Origin: Candidatus Uhrbacteria bacterium
Lineage (GTDB): Bacteria; Patescibacteria; ABY1; SG8-24; UBA9934
Reading direction: 5' to 3'
Length of the DNA stretch: 64,000 nt
NCBI GenBank assembly: GCA_018664485.1
Contig: JABJOE010000005.1
Coordinates: 1-64,000, forward strand
A model generated the notes under the pieces. The model was not told the DNA's origin. It did not search any database and saw nothing but the letters and a program-made list of their open reading frames with translations. The position numbers were made by a program, and so were the translations under genes. This document shows, piece after piece, positions 24,000 to 33,040 of the stretch (position 1 is the stretch's first letter; every line of letters begins with the position of its first letter).

Positions 24000-24530
24000 C
24001 TACCAGCCACCGCTGCCAGCACCACCTCGGTACGTACCGCTACCCGCGGTACTGCGTTCCGCGACGTCGCAGCTCAACGAGTAGTTGTCGTAGGTGTAGC
24101 CCTCGGGGTCGACTTCTTCTTCCAGGCGGACGCGAATCGTCGCGTCCAGCCTGTCGCCGCTATAGCCGCGGCCAGTACACCAGGTTTCGTCTTCATCGTC
24201 TGGGTCGCCAGACTCGGGGTACTCATCGAACCAGAGCGCACCGTGCACGGACTCGCTGAAGGTCACGCCATCTGGGACGCAGATGCCCGCGAACGCGTTG
24301 CCGTTGGGCAGGTTCGTGGGGTCATCCGAGTCCTCAAGCCAGTCGAAGAAGATCTCTTCGCCGAGGTTCGTGACGTTCAACGTAGAGCTGGTTCCATGGA
24401 ACAGTACAGGGTCGATGTCCACGACCAAGCGGAGGTGGTACTGACCTTCGCATTGGCGAGGGCTCTTTTCGGTACAATCCGACATGGTGGTGAGGAGGGC
24501 GAAAGAAAGGACAGAGGCGGTACCGTTCAT
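24000..24530 (-). CDS. putative exported protein, first gene of orphan operon
   Basis: 176 aa from the ATG at 24530, which has GGAG 9 nt upstream; the longer GTG start overlaps that site. The N-terminus (MNGTASVLSFALLTTMSDC) looks like a signal peptide with a poor lipobox. The remainder is beta-rich (YHLRLVVDIDPVLFHGTSSTLNVTNLG) with several cysteines and a Gly-rich end. It may pair with the downstream putative lipoprotein, since the two share size, exported character and an operon, but no sequence similarity is obvious. Function unknown. Confidence 0.7.
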   Translation of the reverse strand: MNGTASVLSFALLTTMSDCTEKSPRQCEGQYHLRLVVDIDPVLFHGTSSTLNVTNLGEEIFFDWLEDSDDPTNLPNGNAFAGICVPDGVTFSESVHGALWFDEYPESGDPDDEDETWCTGRGYSGDRLDATIRVRLEEEVDPEGYTYDNYSLSCDVAERSTAGSGTYRGGAGSGGW

Positions 24531-24665
24531 CAGTTTTATCTCCACTGATGATTTGGATAGTCGGCCGGTATGTCTCCAATCCGGAGGCGACTATCAATAA
24601 CTTAACCACTACTACCTAGGCAAAACGCTTCGGTACACAGGTGGATTAGAACCACAAGCAGTGGG

Positions 24666-24694
24666 AACTTACGCTAATATTGGCCTTTTGTCAA
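24666..24694 (-). promoter_or_regulatory. promoter of the two-gene orphan operon
   Basis: Minus strand TTGACA (24689-24694), 17 bp, TAAGTT (24666-24671). Leader about 130 nt. Confidence 0.8.
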
Positions 24695-24785
24695 GGGTAC
24701 TATGGGTTGCTGCAAGTAAAAGCGCCTCGTGTGTTAAAGGGTTACATTCGTTATAAAGAAAAGGCAGTGATTAGATTCTTATTTT

Positions 24786-24834
24786 TGAAAAACAAGAGCG
24801 CACCCGACGAGACGGCAACGCCAGATGGCTCTTG
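24786..24834 (-). terminator. terminator of cassette gene 24840-25220
   Basis: On the minus strand AAGAGC and GCTCTT close a long imperfect stem right after the stop, followed by GTTTTTC. Confidence 0.65.
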
Positions 24835-24839
24835 CTGTC

Positions 24840-25220
24840 TCACACAGATGCGCGAGGCGTAAAGATGTATTCGGGTTTTGGTTCCTCACCGTCTTTACCT
24901 TTTTTGCAGATGAGTGAGGCTTGAACATGGAGTTCTTCGCCATCGTCGCGACGAATGAATACGTAGACTGCCTCCTCGTAGTCGTCGGACGAATGCACTG
25001 GCATTTTCGTAGCGTCAGTGATACGGAGTACATCGACCTCTTCGTACTCGCCAGTTTCTTGATTGAAGTAGCGGGCACGGACACCTTGGCAGAGCCCATG
25101 ACGTGCTAAATCCCTTCCTGCTTCCACCACAGGTTCCCACATGGTTATGTAGGGTGGTTTTTCAGGACGCTGCGCCCTTGGTCTTCTGTCGTTTACGATA
25201 GGTGTATTGTGGTCAAGCAT
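24840..25220 (-). CDS. orphan GC-rich cassette gene, 126 aa
   Basis: Start ATG at 25220 with a CCGGAGGCC Shine-Dalgarno site 3-8 nt upstream. It is soluble, with no signal peptide. The first ~25 residues are Pro/Arg-rich. Then comes a predicted beta domain (GVRARYFNQETGEYEEVDVLRI, EEAVYVFIRRDDGEELHVQASLI) and a basic/acidic tail. No family recognised. The promoter diverges from the rlmN promoter about 50 bp away. Confidence 0.7.
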   Translation of the reverse strand: MLDHNTPIVNDRRPRAQRPEKPPYITMWEPVVEAGRDLARHGLCQGVRARYFNQETGEYEEVDVLRITDATKMPVHSSDDYEEAVYVFIRRDDGEELHVQASLICKKGKDGEEPKPEYIFTPRASV

Positions 25221-25255
25221 GCGGCCTCCGGGTTGAAAGATATGCGCGACAGATG

Positions 25256-25284
25256 AGACTAACGTACAAAGGCTTTATTGTCAA
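25256..25284 (-). promoter_or_regulatory. promoter of cassette gene 24840-25220
   Basis: Minus strand TTGACA (25279-25284), 17 bp, TAGTCT (25256-25261). The spacer ends in GTACGT, as does that of the promoter at 54600-54628. Confidence 0.8.
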
Positions 25285-25330
25285 TGCTTGGCCGATAGCC
25301 TTTCTAGTTAAATTTCAAGCGCTTAATCTA

Positions 25331-25359
25331 TTGACATTTACCTAATTTTAGTGTAGTTT
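25331..25359 (+). promoter_or_regulatory. leaderless promoter of rlmN
   Basis: TTGACA (25331-25336), 17 bp, TAGTTT (25354-25359). The ATG is 10 nt beyond the -10 box, so the transcript should begin at or within 3 nt of the start codon. Confidence 0.8.
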
Positions 25360-25368
25360 TCTACCGTT

Positions 25369-26409
25369 ATGGCATATATAAATCGAAAAGAATCCATTAC
25401 TGCTTTATTCCCGGGTATGCCAAAATATCGGCTTGCCCAGATTGAAGCGGCTCTTTTTGATCCGGCTATTCGGTCATGGAATGAAGTAAGCACGCTTCCT
25501 GAAAAAATGCGTGCAATATTAAGTGAGAAGGTGCCATTTATATCGGTGTCACTTGGAAAACTTCAGGCAGGTGACGGAGGCGATACGCATAAGGCCGCTG
25601 TGACTGTAGATGGCGATCATAGTATTGAAACTGTCTTGATGAAGAATAAGCGCGGGCAATATACGATTTGTGTTTCCTCACAGGTTGGATGTGCAATGAA
25701 ATGTGGATTTTGTGCGACTGGAAAAATGGGACTTATTCGTAATTTAGACGCTGAGGAGATTATCGATCAGTTCCGATTCTGGAAGCAATATTTGATGGAC
25801 AAATTACATCCCGATGCCCGAATCAGTAATATCGTCTACATGGGGATGGGAGAGCCTCTCGCAAACTACCAAAACGTAAAAGAGAGCTTGAACACAATTT
25901 TGCGTCAATCAGATATTGGAAAAACACGCATCACGGTGTCGACGGTTGGGGTGCTTCCTCGGCTTGAGCAGCTGCTTGAAGATGAGGAGTGGCCGCATGT
26001 CAGAATGGCTGTGTCACTTCATAGCGCTGACCGTGCAACACGAAAAGAAATCGTGCCAACTTCATACGATGAATTTCTTCCAAAGCTCGCTGATTGGTCA
26101 CGCCGGTACTTGGAGCGGTTTGGTAATCGACGTCATCATCTTACATTTGAGTATGTTTTGCTAAAGGATGTAAATGATACTCCGCACCATGCAACGCTCC
26201 TTGGAAACTTTGTGAACAGAATTGGAAACGTTCGAGTGAATCTGATCCCATACAACTTTACTGACTGTGGGTTCTCCTGTTCTACTCCCGAAGCGATCGA
26301 AGCTTTCCGTGAAGTGCTAGATAAAAAAGGACTTACATTTACAACACGCAAAACTCAAGGTGAAGACATCGCGGCGGCTTGCGGTCAGCTAATCCAGAAA
26401 AACAAATAG
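25369..26409 (+). CDS. rlmN: 23S rRNA (A2503-C2)/tRNA (A37-C2) methyltransferase RlmN
   Basis: 346-aa radical-SAM enzyme. The cluster motif is C108-x3-C112-x2-C115 in GCAMKCGFCATG. The methyl-carrying cysteine near the end is Cys338 (QGEDIAAACGQL). MGMGEPLANY and SLHSADRATR are further RlmN signatures. Length normal. No Cfr-type features were noticed, so resistance function is not suggested. It begins from a leaderless promoter and is followed 1 nt later by a small PhnA-domain gene. Confidence 0.96.
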   Translation: MAYINRKESITALFPGMPKYRLAQIEAALFDPAIRSWNEVSTLPEKMRAILSEKVPFISVSLGKLQAGDGGDTHKAAVTVDGDHSIETVLMKNKRGQYTICVSSQVGCAMKCGFCATGKMGLIRNLDAEEIIDQFRFWKQYLMDKLHPDARISNIVYMGMGEPLANYQNVKESLNTILRQSDIGKTRITVSTVGVLPRLEQLLEDEEWPHVRMAVSLHSADRATRKEIVPTSYDEFLPKLADWSRRYLERFGNRRHHLTFEYVLLKDVNDTPHHATLLGNFVNRIGNVRVNLIPYNFTDCGFSCSTPEAIEAFREVLDKKGLTFTTRKTQGEDIAAACGQLIQKNK

Positions 26410-26410
26410 T

Positions 26411-26623
26411 ATGGAAGTTGTAGATAGTAATGGGAAGACCTTAAATGATGGTGACTCTGTTCAGCTTATTAAGGATCTTCGTGTGAAGGGAACGAACACA
26501 AACTTGAAAGTTGGAACCGTAATGAAGAAGATTCGTCTTACCGATAATGTTGAGGAAGTAGAGGGTAAGATCGACGGAACTAAGATGGTTCTAAAGACTT
26601 GTTTTATCAAAAAACGAAAGTAA
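26411..26623 (+). CDS. PhnA/YjdM C-terminal domain protein
   Basis: 70 aa. The whole chain matches the SH3-like C-terminal domain of PhnA/YjdM: VVDSNGKTLNDGDSVQLIKDLRVKGTNTNLKVGTVMKKIRL...GKIDGTKMVLKTCFIKK. The N-terminal zinc ribbon of the longer family members is absent. The family name from phosphonate metabolism is historical, and there are no phosphonate genes nearby. It starts 1 nt after the rlmN stop. Confidence 0.9.
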   Translation: MEVVDSNGKTLNDGDSVQLIKDLRVKGTNTNLKVGTVMKKIRLTDNVEEVEGKIDGTKMVLKTCFIKKRK

Positions 26624-26645
26624 ATTAGGGTAGGGGGATTTTAAT

Positions 26646-27902
26646 ATGAAGGAAGAAGAGTACGACGTAATCGTTATTGGAGGCGGCCCTGCGGGTATGA
26701 TGGCTGCCGGACGCGCCGGAGAGCTAGGCGCTAAAGTTGTTTTAATTGAGAAGAATGAACGACTTGGAAAGAAGCTGAGCATTACTGGTGGTCGACGTTG
26801 TAATATCACAAATGCTGAGCCAGACGACAAGATATTTCTAGCCAATTTTCCAGAATCTAAGCAGTTTTTATTTTCACCGTTTTCTAAGTTTAATGTTGAG
26901 AGTACTTTTGAGTTCTTTGAAGGTCGTGGGCTGCCACTTATGGTTGAGGATCGTAAGCGGGCTTTTCCTAAATCAGAAAATGCAGAGGATGTATGTGGCG
27001 TACTTGAAGATTACGTAGCGGAGAGTGGGAATGTGACCGTTGTGTTGGATACGGCAGTGAAATCTTTTGTTGTGGAGAGTGAGAAGTTGAGGGGGGTGAG
27101 AACATCGGTAGGAACATTTAAGGCGACGAAGATAATCTTAGCAACCGGTGGTATGGCGGCACCTGAAACCGGATCAACTGGAGAAGGGCTTTCGATGCTT
27201 GCGAATATTGGACATACTGTAAAAGATCCGGATCCAAATTTGGCACCACTTCGCACATCATCAAAGTGGGTTCACAAACTTTCTGGAACAACGGTAAATG
27301 ATATGACATTGCGGTTTACGCAGAGCGGAAAATCTCAGCATAAAGTTCGCGGTCGACTGTTGTTTACGCACTTTGGAATATCTGGACCGATTGTCATAAA
27401 CTCAGCACATAAAGTTAAAGAGTTGTTAAAGGGAGGGCCTCTGACGGCATCGGTAGATCTATTTCCCGATTATGACATCGGTAGCTTGAATACATTTTTT
27501 ATCGAGCTCTTTGAAACGAACAAAAAGAAATTACTCAAGACAGTACTTAAAGATCTACTTCAAAAAAGACTCAGTGAAGCTATCTTGAAATTCCCAGGAC
27601 TGAACATTGGAGATACTCCAGCTCACGCCATCACGAAGGATCAGAGAAAGCTGTTGGTTCACGCTCTTAAAGACATGGACTTCCCAATTACTGGAACTAT
27701 GGGATTTGAGTGGTCTATCGTTGCCGACGGTGGAGCTGACCTGTCCGAAGTAGATTTTAAGAGTATGACATCTCGAATTTATCCAAATCTATATTTAGTT
27801 GGAGATACATTGGACATCAATAGACCATCAGGCGGATTTTCATTACAACTTTGCTGGACCACTGGTTGGATTGCAGGTTCACACGCAGCGAGTCAGTCCT
27901 GA
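26646..27902 (+). CDS. HI0933/BaiN-like FAD-dependent oxidoreductase
   Basis: 418-aa flavoprotein. The dinucleotide-binding GGGPAG is at residues 12-17, with the acidic end of the second strand in VVLIEKN. The family signature GKKLSITGGRRCNITN follows, and the C-terminal FAD contact is GDTLDINRPSGGFSLQLCWTTG. This YhiN/HI0933 group is widespread, and its physiological substrate is not established. It lies 22 nt after the PhnA-domain gene and is probably in the rlmN transcript. Confidence 0.9.
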   Translation: MKEEEYDVIVIGGGPAGMMAAGRAGELGAKVVLIEKNERLGKKLSITGGRRCNITNAEPDDKIFLANFPESKQFLFSPFSKFNVESTFEFFEGRGLPLMVEDRKRAFPKSENAEDVCGVLEDYVAESGNVTVVLDTAVKSFVVESEKLRGVRTSVGTFKATKIILATGGMAAPETGSTGEGLSMLANIGHTVKDPDPNLAPLRTSSKWVHKLSGTTVNDMTLRFTQSGKSQHKVRGRLLFTHFGISGPIVINSAHKVKELLKGGPLTASVDLFPDYDIGSLNTFFIELFETNKKKLLKTVLKDLLQKRLSEAILKFPGLNIGDTPAHAITKDQRKLLVHALKDMDFPITGTMGFEWSIVADGGADLSEVDFKSMTSRIYPNLYLVGDTLDINRPSGGFSLQLCWTTGWIAGSHAASQS

Positions 27903-27949
27903 ACAATTGCTATAGACGCTCCAGGTGGCCTTGTGTAGGATGAATTGGT

Positions 27950-29062
27950 ATGAATGCAAAAGATCGAATCAGCTCATTACTTGAGCAAACAGGAATCGAA
28001 GTAAACGGCCCTAATCCATGGGATCCACAGGTTCATGACGAACGTTTCTATAAACGTGTCTTGGCACAGGGCTCAATGGGGCTCGGAGAGTCTTATATGG
28101 ACGGCTGGTGGGACTGTGATGCGATTGACGAAATGATCAATCGTATATTGCGGGCAAACCTTCGTGAAAAGCTCGGTTGGAATGTTCCGATCATGCTCGA
28201 AGCGGCACGCGCACATCTGACGAATAAGCAGAAAGGGCGAAAGTCTTTTAAGGTCGGTGAACAACATTATGACGCTGGAAACGATTTGTATAAGGCGATG
28301 CTCGATGATCGCATGGTCTACACCGGTGCGTATTTCAAAGATACAGACGATCTAAATCAAGCCCAGGAGAACAAGTTAGATCTCGTTTGCCGAAAGCTTG
28401 GTTTGAAGAAAGGTGATAAAGTTTTAGATATAGGATGTGGTTGGGCTAGCTTTGCTAAATTCGCTGCCGAGAAATACGGGGCAAATGTAGTTGGTGTTAC
28501 GGTTTCAAAAGAGCAGGTGGCACTTGGTAATAAATTGTGTGAAGGATTGCCGGTTGAAATCAGGCTGCAAGATTACCGTGATGTAAATGAGAAGTTTGAT
28601 CACGTTATGTCGCTTGGAATGGTTGAGCATGTTGGTGCAAAAAATCTTCGCGAGTATTTCAAGACTGCACATCGCGTGTTGAAAGATGATGGACTTTTCG
28701 TTCTGCAGTCGATTGGTTCGCTTACGTCTGCGCAAACTAACGATCCATGGCTTGAGAAGTATATCTTCCCAAATTCAATGCTTCCATCTGTAAAGCAGTT
28801 TGCGGTTGCATCGGAAGGACTGTTTGTGATGGAGGATTGGCAGAATATGGGTAAACATTATGAGCACACGTTGCTTGCATGGCATAAGAATTTTAACGAG
28901 CATTGGCACGAGTTTAAAGATCAGTACGATGATCGATTCTTCCGAATGTGGAATTATTACTTGTTGATCTGTGCTGGACTGTTTAGAGCACGTAAGGGCC
29001 AGCTTTGGCAGATTGTGTATTCCAAGAATGGTGTTAAGAACGGATACGAGGCGCCACGGTAG
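27950..29062 (+). CDS. cfa: cyclopropane-fatty-acyl-phospholipid synthase
   Basis: 370 aa. Transfers a methylene from SAM to unsaturated phospholipid acyl chains. The N-terminal lipid-binding part includes GSMGLGESYMDGWWDCDAID. The SAM-binding motif VLDIGCGWASFAKFAAEKYG starts near residue 158. The active-site region AQENKLDLVCRKL and SLGMVEHVG are conserved. Length is close to E. coli Cfa (382 aa). For an organism that probably salvages lipids, it would remodel acquired membranes. Confidence 0.93.
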   Translation: MNAKDRISSLLEQTGIEVNGPNPWDPQVHDERFYKRVLAQGSMGLGESYMDGWWDCDAIDEMINRILRANLREKLGWNVPIMLEAARAHLTNKQKGRKSFKVGEQHYDAGNDLYKAMLDDRMVYTGAYFKDTDDLNQAQENKLDLVCRKLGLKKGDKVLDIGCGWASFAKFAAEKYGANVVGVTVSKEQVALGNKLCEGLPVEIRLQDYRDVNEKFDHVMSLGMVEHVGAKNLREYFKTAHRVLKDDGLFVLQSIGSLTSAQTNDPWLEKYIFPNSMLPSVKQFAVASEGLFVMEDWQNMGKHYEHTLLAWHKNFNEHWHEFKDQYDDRFFRMWNYYLLICAGLFRARKGQLWQIVYSKNGVKNGYEAPR

Positions 29063-29090
29063 AAGTTCTATAGATAACGAAAATAGTCGC

Positions 29091-29121
29091 AAAGCCCTCA
29101 AGTAATGACTTGTGGGTTTTG
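29091..29121 (+). terminator. cfa terminator overlapping helicase promoter
   Basis: AAAGCCCTCAAGT-AATG-ACTTGTGGGTTTT. The T-run is followed directly by GTGTTAGAAT, the extended -10 of the next gene. Confidence 0.85.
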
Positions 29122-29140
29122 TGTTAGAATGCAGCAGTAT

Positions 29141-30559
29141 ATGAAAAGATCATCATTTAAAAGAAAAACATCAGGAGCTAATAGCGGGCTGAAAAAGAAG
29201 TGGCCCAAGAAGATCCCGGTAAAGGGTGTCACAAAGAAGAAAGTTTCTGCTGCTAAGAAAGATACTTCTTTGGATAACATTGATATAACGCCAGAGTTCG
29301 AAAAGGCGTTCGATGCAATGGAAAAAACGAATGATCATCTCTTTTTAACTGGTCGTGCGGGTACTGGAAAATCCACGCTCCTAAAATATTTCCGATCAAA
29401 GACAAAAAAGAAGCATGTTGTGTTAGCACCCACCGGTGTTGCTGCGTTAAATGTAAAAGGACAGACTATCCATTCTTTCTTTGGATTTCATCCACGGATT
29501 GAGCCGAGTCGTGTGCACAGAGCTGACGCTGAGACGTTAGGGTTCTTTAAAAACATCGAAACTATAATCATCGATGAGATTTCGATGGTTCGTGCCGATT
29601 TGTTGGATTGTGTCGATAAGGCTTTAAGACTGAACCGTGGGCGTCCTAATGAGGCTTTCGGTGGAGTGCAGATGATTTTTATCGGCGACCTATTCCAGTT
29701 GCCACCAGTTGTAACACGCGAAGATCAGTACCGATTTGAGACTGAATATGCTTCACCGTATTTCTTTTCGTCATACGCGATCATCGGTACGCAGATTCGC
29801 ATCATCGAATTGCAACACGTACATAGGCAGAAAGAAAAAGCTTTTGTCGACCTGTTAAACGGAGTTCGTCGTGGAACTGTTGCAAATACCGATATAGAAA
29901 AATGGAACAAACGACATGATCCGTTTTTTGATCCGACTGATGAATCTGAATACGTTGTACATCTCACAACTACAAATAAGATGGCGAAACAGCGAAATGA
30001 TTTGGAGCTCAATAAGTTGGGAAGTAAAGAGTGGACTCTCAAAGCTGGGTCGATGGGGAATCTGGGCACTCGAAAGATGCCGTCAGAACCTACTATCAAA
30101 ATAAAACAGGGTGCTCGCATTATGCTTACGACGAATGACCCGGCAAAGCGTTGGGTTAACGGAAGTTTGGGAGTTGTAAAGCGAGTGAAGGCTAGCGGCT
30201 TGAGTAAGCTACCGATCCTTGAGGTAGAACTTGAAGATGGTAAAAATGTTGAAGTAACTCAGCACAAGTGGGAGATATTCGAGTACGAGATGGCTGACGG
30301 TGATTTTAACGAGGGTGTCGTTGGGTCATATTCGCAGTATCCGATCGTGCTTGCATGGGCTGTAACGATTCACAAGGCGCAGGGTAAGACATTCGACAGC
30401 GTTTTGATCGATATTGGTTGGGGTGCATTTGCACATGGTCAGATGTATGTTGCACTGAGCCGTTGTACTGAGCTCCGGGGAATCACACTTCTAAAACCAT
30501 TTAAGGTAAAGGATGTCATCGTGGACAGAGCAGTGCTGGATTTCATGGATGCGTATTAA
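29141..30559 (+). CDS. PIF1-like superfamily 1 DNA helicase
   Basis: 472 aa from the ATG at 29141, which is 10 nt after TGTTAGAAT and so probably leaderless. A longer frame would start upstream of that box. Walker A is GRAGTGKST (residues 71-79), Walker B is IIIDEISMV, motif III is FIGDLFQLPPV, and the C-terminal helicase motif is VTIHKAQGKTFDSV. The first ~45 residues are a Lys/Arg-rich tail. The order of motifs matches PIF1/RRM3/Dda-type 5'-3' helicases common in Patescibacteria. It probably resolves structured DNA or R-loops. Confidence 0.92.
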   Translation: MKRSSFKRKTSGANSGLKKKWPKKIPVKGVTKKKVSAAKKDTSLDNIDITPEFEKAFDAMEKTNDHLFLTGRAGTGKSTLLKYFRSKTKKKHVVLAPTGVAALNVKGQTIHSFFGFHPRIEPSRVHRADAETLGFFKNIETIIIDEISMVRADLLDCVDKALRLNRGRPNEAFGGVQMIFIGDLFQLPPVVTREDQYRFETEYASPYFFSSYAIIGTQIRIIELQHVHRQKEKAFVDLLNGVRRGTVANTDIEKWNKRHDPFFDPTDESEYVVHLTTTNKMAKQRNDLELNKLGSKEWTLKAGSMGNLGTRKMPSEPTIKIKQGARIMLTTNDPAKRWVNGSLGVVKRVKASGLSKLPILEVELEDGKNVEVTQHKWEIFEYEMADGDFNEGVVGSYSQYPIVLAWAVTIHKAQGKTFDSVLIDIGWGAFAHGQMYVALSRCTELRGITLLKPFKVKDVIVDRAVLDFMDAY

Positions 30560-30600
30560 TGAGCTAAGCTGCCGACATATAAAATAACGATTACTTATTA

Positions 30601-30914
30601 TGATCATTACAACTGGAGAATCTGTTCCTGGAAAAGAAATCAAAGAAATTCTAGGTATATCTCGTGGGAGCACTGTGCGAGCGCGAAATATCGGCATGGA
30701 TGTTTTTGCAGGACTTAAAAATATTGTAGGGGGAGAGATTAAAGAATATACAAAGCTACAGGCCGACTCACGAGAAGAGGCAATGCAACGGATGCAGCAG
30801 GACGCTGAAGGCCTTGGCGCTGATGCTGTTATCAACGTTCGCATGCATACATCGATGATCATGGCTGGAGCATCTGAAATTCTAGTTTACGGAACGGCTG
30901 TAAAGTTGGGATAG
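30601..30914 (+). CDS. YbjQ/UPF0145 family protein
   Basis: 104 aa, full match to the YbjQ (DUF74) family: ITTGESVPGKEIKEILGISRGSTVRARNIG, then the central EAMQRMQQDAEGLGADAVINVRM. The family forms pentameric rings; its annotation as heavy-metal binding is tentative. It lies 40 nt after the helicase and 3 nt before a tiny membrane-protein gene. Confidence 0.92.
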
Positions 30915-30917
30915 TCT

Positions 30918-31046
30918 ATGGGGCATATGATTTTTTTCGGAATTTGGGTGCTATTTGAGCTTACTTGTCTTGGAATTATCGTATATTTGATTGTAAAGAG
31001 GGTAGAGGAGAAGCAAAAAGAAAATTTCAAGAAACGCGACAATTAA
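30918..31046 (+). CDS. 42-aa single-TM small protein
   Basis: A short reading frame starting 3 nt after the YbjQ stop: MGHMIFFGIWVLFELTCLGI..., a single hydrophobic segment of about 20 residues, then a highly charged tail (KRVEEKQKENFKKRDN). The placement, membrane segment plus basic cytoplasmic tail, and the immediate terminator downstream support it as a real small gene cotranscribed with ybjQ. No family recognised. Confidence 0.65.
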   Translation: MGHMIFFGIWVLFELTCLGIIVYLIVKRVEEKQKENFKKRDN

Positions 31047-31057
31047 TAGCTAAATGA

Positions 31058-31082
31058 AGCCGTCGGCAGTACCGATGGTTTT
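31058..31082 (+). terminator. terminator of ybjQ unit
   Basis: CCGTCGG-CAGTA-CCGATGG then TTTTG, 12 nt after the small-protein stop. Confidence 0.8.
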
Positions 31083-31086
31083 GTTA

Positions 31087-31115
31087 TTGACGAAAAGGTG
31101 AATTTTAGCTACAAT
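31087..31115 (+). promoter_or_regulatory. typA promoter
   Basis: TTGACG (31087-31092), 17 bp, TACAAT (31110-31115). Leader about 25 nt. Confidence 0.8.
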
Positions 31116-31147
31116 CCGCGCGTTATTCAAGATTTTTAACGTTACGC

Positions 31148-32950
31148 ATGGATTTTCGAAATATTGCCATTATCGCTCACGTTGACCACGGAAAGACAAC
31201 ATTGGTTGATGCCATGCTTAAACAGTCTGGTGCTTTTTCTGATCGTGATGTCATTGAGGAACGAGTGATGGATTCAAACGACCAGGAGAAAGAGCGTGGA
31301 ATTACTATCTACGCAAAAAATACATCGATTCAAATCGGTGAGGTAAAAGTAAACGTTGTTGATACTCCAGGCCACGCAGACTTCGGTTCTGAGGTTGAGC
31401 GAGTGTTGCGAATGGTTGATTCTGTTTTGTTGCTAGTTGACGCGTATGAAGGTCCGATGCCGCAGACAAAGTTCGTTCTGCGGAAAGCGTTAGAGCTAGG
31501 TCTAAAACCGATCGTTGTAATTAACAAGATCGATAAGCCGTCAGCTCGACCAGACGCTGTGCTCGACATGGTATTCGATCTCTTTACAGAGCTCGGAGCA
31601 AACGAAGAGCAGTTGGATTTCAAATATATTTACACAAACGCAAAGGACGGATTCGCTATCACGGATCCAAAAGATGAAGGTAAGGACTTGAAGCCATTGT
31701 TTGAACTAATTTTGGACGCTGTTCCTGCAGCTGTAAATGACGCATCGCTCCCATCACGTTTCCAGCCAGTCAATCTTACGTATGATAAGTTCGTTGGACG
31801 AATGGCTACTGGACGAGTGCTTGAGGGAACGATGAAGGTTGGGATGCCGGTTACAGTTATCAAACTTGACGGATCACGGGAGAAAGGAAAGTTGAGTAAG
31901 ATTTTGACTAGTAATGGTTTGGCAAAGGTAGAAGTTAATGAAGCGTTTGCCGGAGACATCGTGTCTATCGCTGGAATTGCCGAAATTAACGTTGGTGAAA
32001 CGGTTGCGGAAGATGTAAAGGCAGAGGCGTTGCCAGCAATCCAGATCGATCGACCAACACTTACAATGGAATTTTTGGTGAACAACTCACCGTTTGCAGG
32101 ACAGGATGGAAAGTACGTTACGTCACGACAGATTCGTGAACGGCTTGAACGAGAACTTGAAACGAACGTTGGGCTTGAAGTACATTTCCCAGATAGTGCT
32201 GAGGTATTCCAGGTTAGTGGACGTGGAGAGATGCATCTTGCGGTTCTAATTGAGACTATGCGACGTGAAGGGTTTGAGCTTCAGGTTTCACAGCCACGTG
32301 CCATCATTACTGAAGTAGATGGTGTGAAGAATGAGCCTTACGAGTCTGTAGTTATCGACGTTCCGGATGATTCAGCAGGTGCTGTGATCGAAGCTCTTGG
32401 AAAGCGTAAGGGTGAGATGACAACGATGGCTAGTGAGAATGGTTCTACACGACTGGAGTACTTAATCCCTACACGTGGACTGCTCGGATATCGAACTGAT
32501 TTCATGACGTCTACAAAGGGAGAAGGAACACTTTCACATATTTTCTCACACAATGGTCCGTATAAGGGTGACATTGAGCGCCGCACTACGGGTTCAATGA
32601 TTTCTGGATTTAACGGAAAAACACTAGCGTTCTCCTTGAACAACTTGCAGCAGCGCGGAGCATTGTTCATCGGTCCGCAGGTTGATGTTTACGAAGGAAT
32701 GGTGATTGGTTCAAGTGCTAAGGACACGATGGTTGTAAACCCGATTAAAGGAAAGCAGCTTACAAACATGCGTTCCAGTGGAGCTGATGACGCAATCAAC
32801 CTTACTCCTCCACTTGATATGAACTTGGAGCGAGCACTTGAGTATATCGATTCTGATGAGTATGTAGAGATTACTCCTGATAACATTCGTATCCGAAAAC
32901 GACATTTGACTGAGTCTGCCAGAAAGAAGAACGGTTCAAAGAATAAATAA
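31148..32950 (+). CDS. typA: ribosome-associated translational GTPase TypA/BipA
   Basis: 600 aa. G1 is AHVDHGKTT, G2 lies in EKERGITIYAKN, G3 is DTPGHADFG and G4 is NKIDKP. EF-G-like domains II, III and V follow, and then the BipA-specific C-terminal domain ending in RKRHL. TypA supports 50S assembly and growth under stress. Length normal (about 605 in E. coli). Own promoter and terminator. Confidence 0.97.
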   Translation: MDFRNIAIIAHVDHGKTTLVDAMLKQSGAFSDRDVIEERVMDSNDQEKERGITIYAKNTSIQIGEVKVNVVDTPGHADFGSEVERVLRMVDSVLLLVDAYEGPMPQTKFVLRKALELGLKPIVVINKIDKPSARPDAVLDMVFDLFTELGANEEQLDFKYIYTNAKDGFAITDPKDEGKDLKPLFELILDAVPAAVNDASLPSRFQPVNLTYDKFVGRMATGRVLEGTMKVGMPVTVIKLDGSREKGKLSKILTSNGLAKVEVNEAFAGDIVSIAGIAEINVGETVAEDVKAEALPAIQIDRPTLTMEFLVNNSPFAGQDGKYVTSRQIRERLERELETNVGLEVHFPDSAEVFQVSGRGEMHLAVLIETMRREGFELQVSQPRAIITEVDGVKNEPYESVVIDVPDDSAGAVIEALGKRKGEMTTMASENGSTRLEYLIPTRGLLGYRTDFMTSTKGEGTLSHIFSHNGPYKGDIERRTTGSMISGFNGKTLAFSLNNLQQRGALFIGPQVDVYEGMVIGSSAKDTMVVNPIKGKQLTNMRSSGADDAINLTPPLDMNLERALEYIDSDEYVEITPDNIRIRKRHLTESARKKNGSKNK

Positions 32951-32954
32951 AAGT

Positions 32955-32978
32955 AAAGCCGCTCGAAAGGGCGGTTTT
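32955..32978 (+). terminator. typA terminator
   Basis: AAAGCCGCTC-GAAA-GGGCGGTTTT. Confidence 0.88.
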
Positions 32979-33040
32979 ATGATTTCTAGGCACAGGGCGC
33001 GCGCGGGTGTATTATTGTTGTATCTTGATAAGATTATTTT

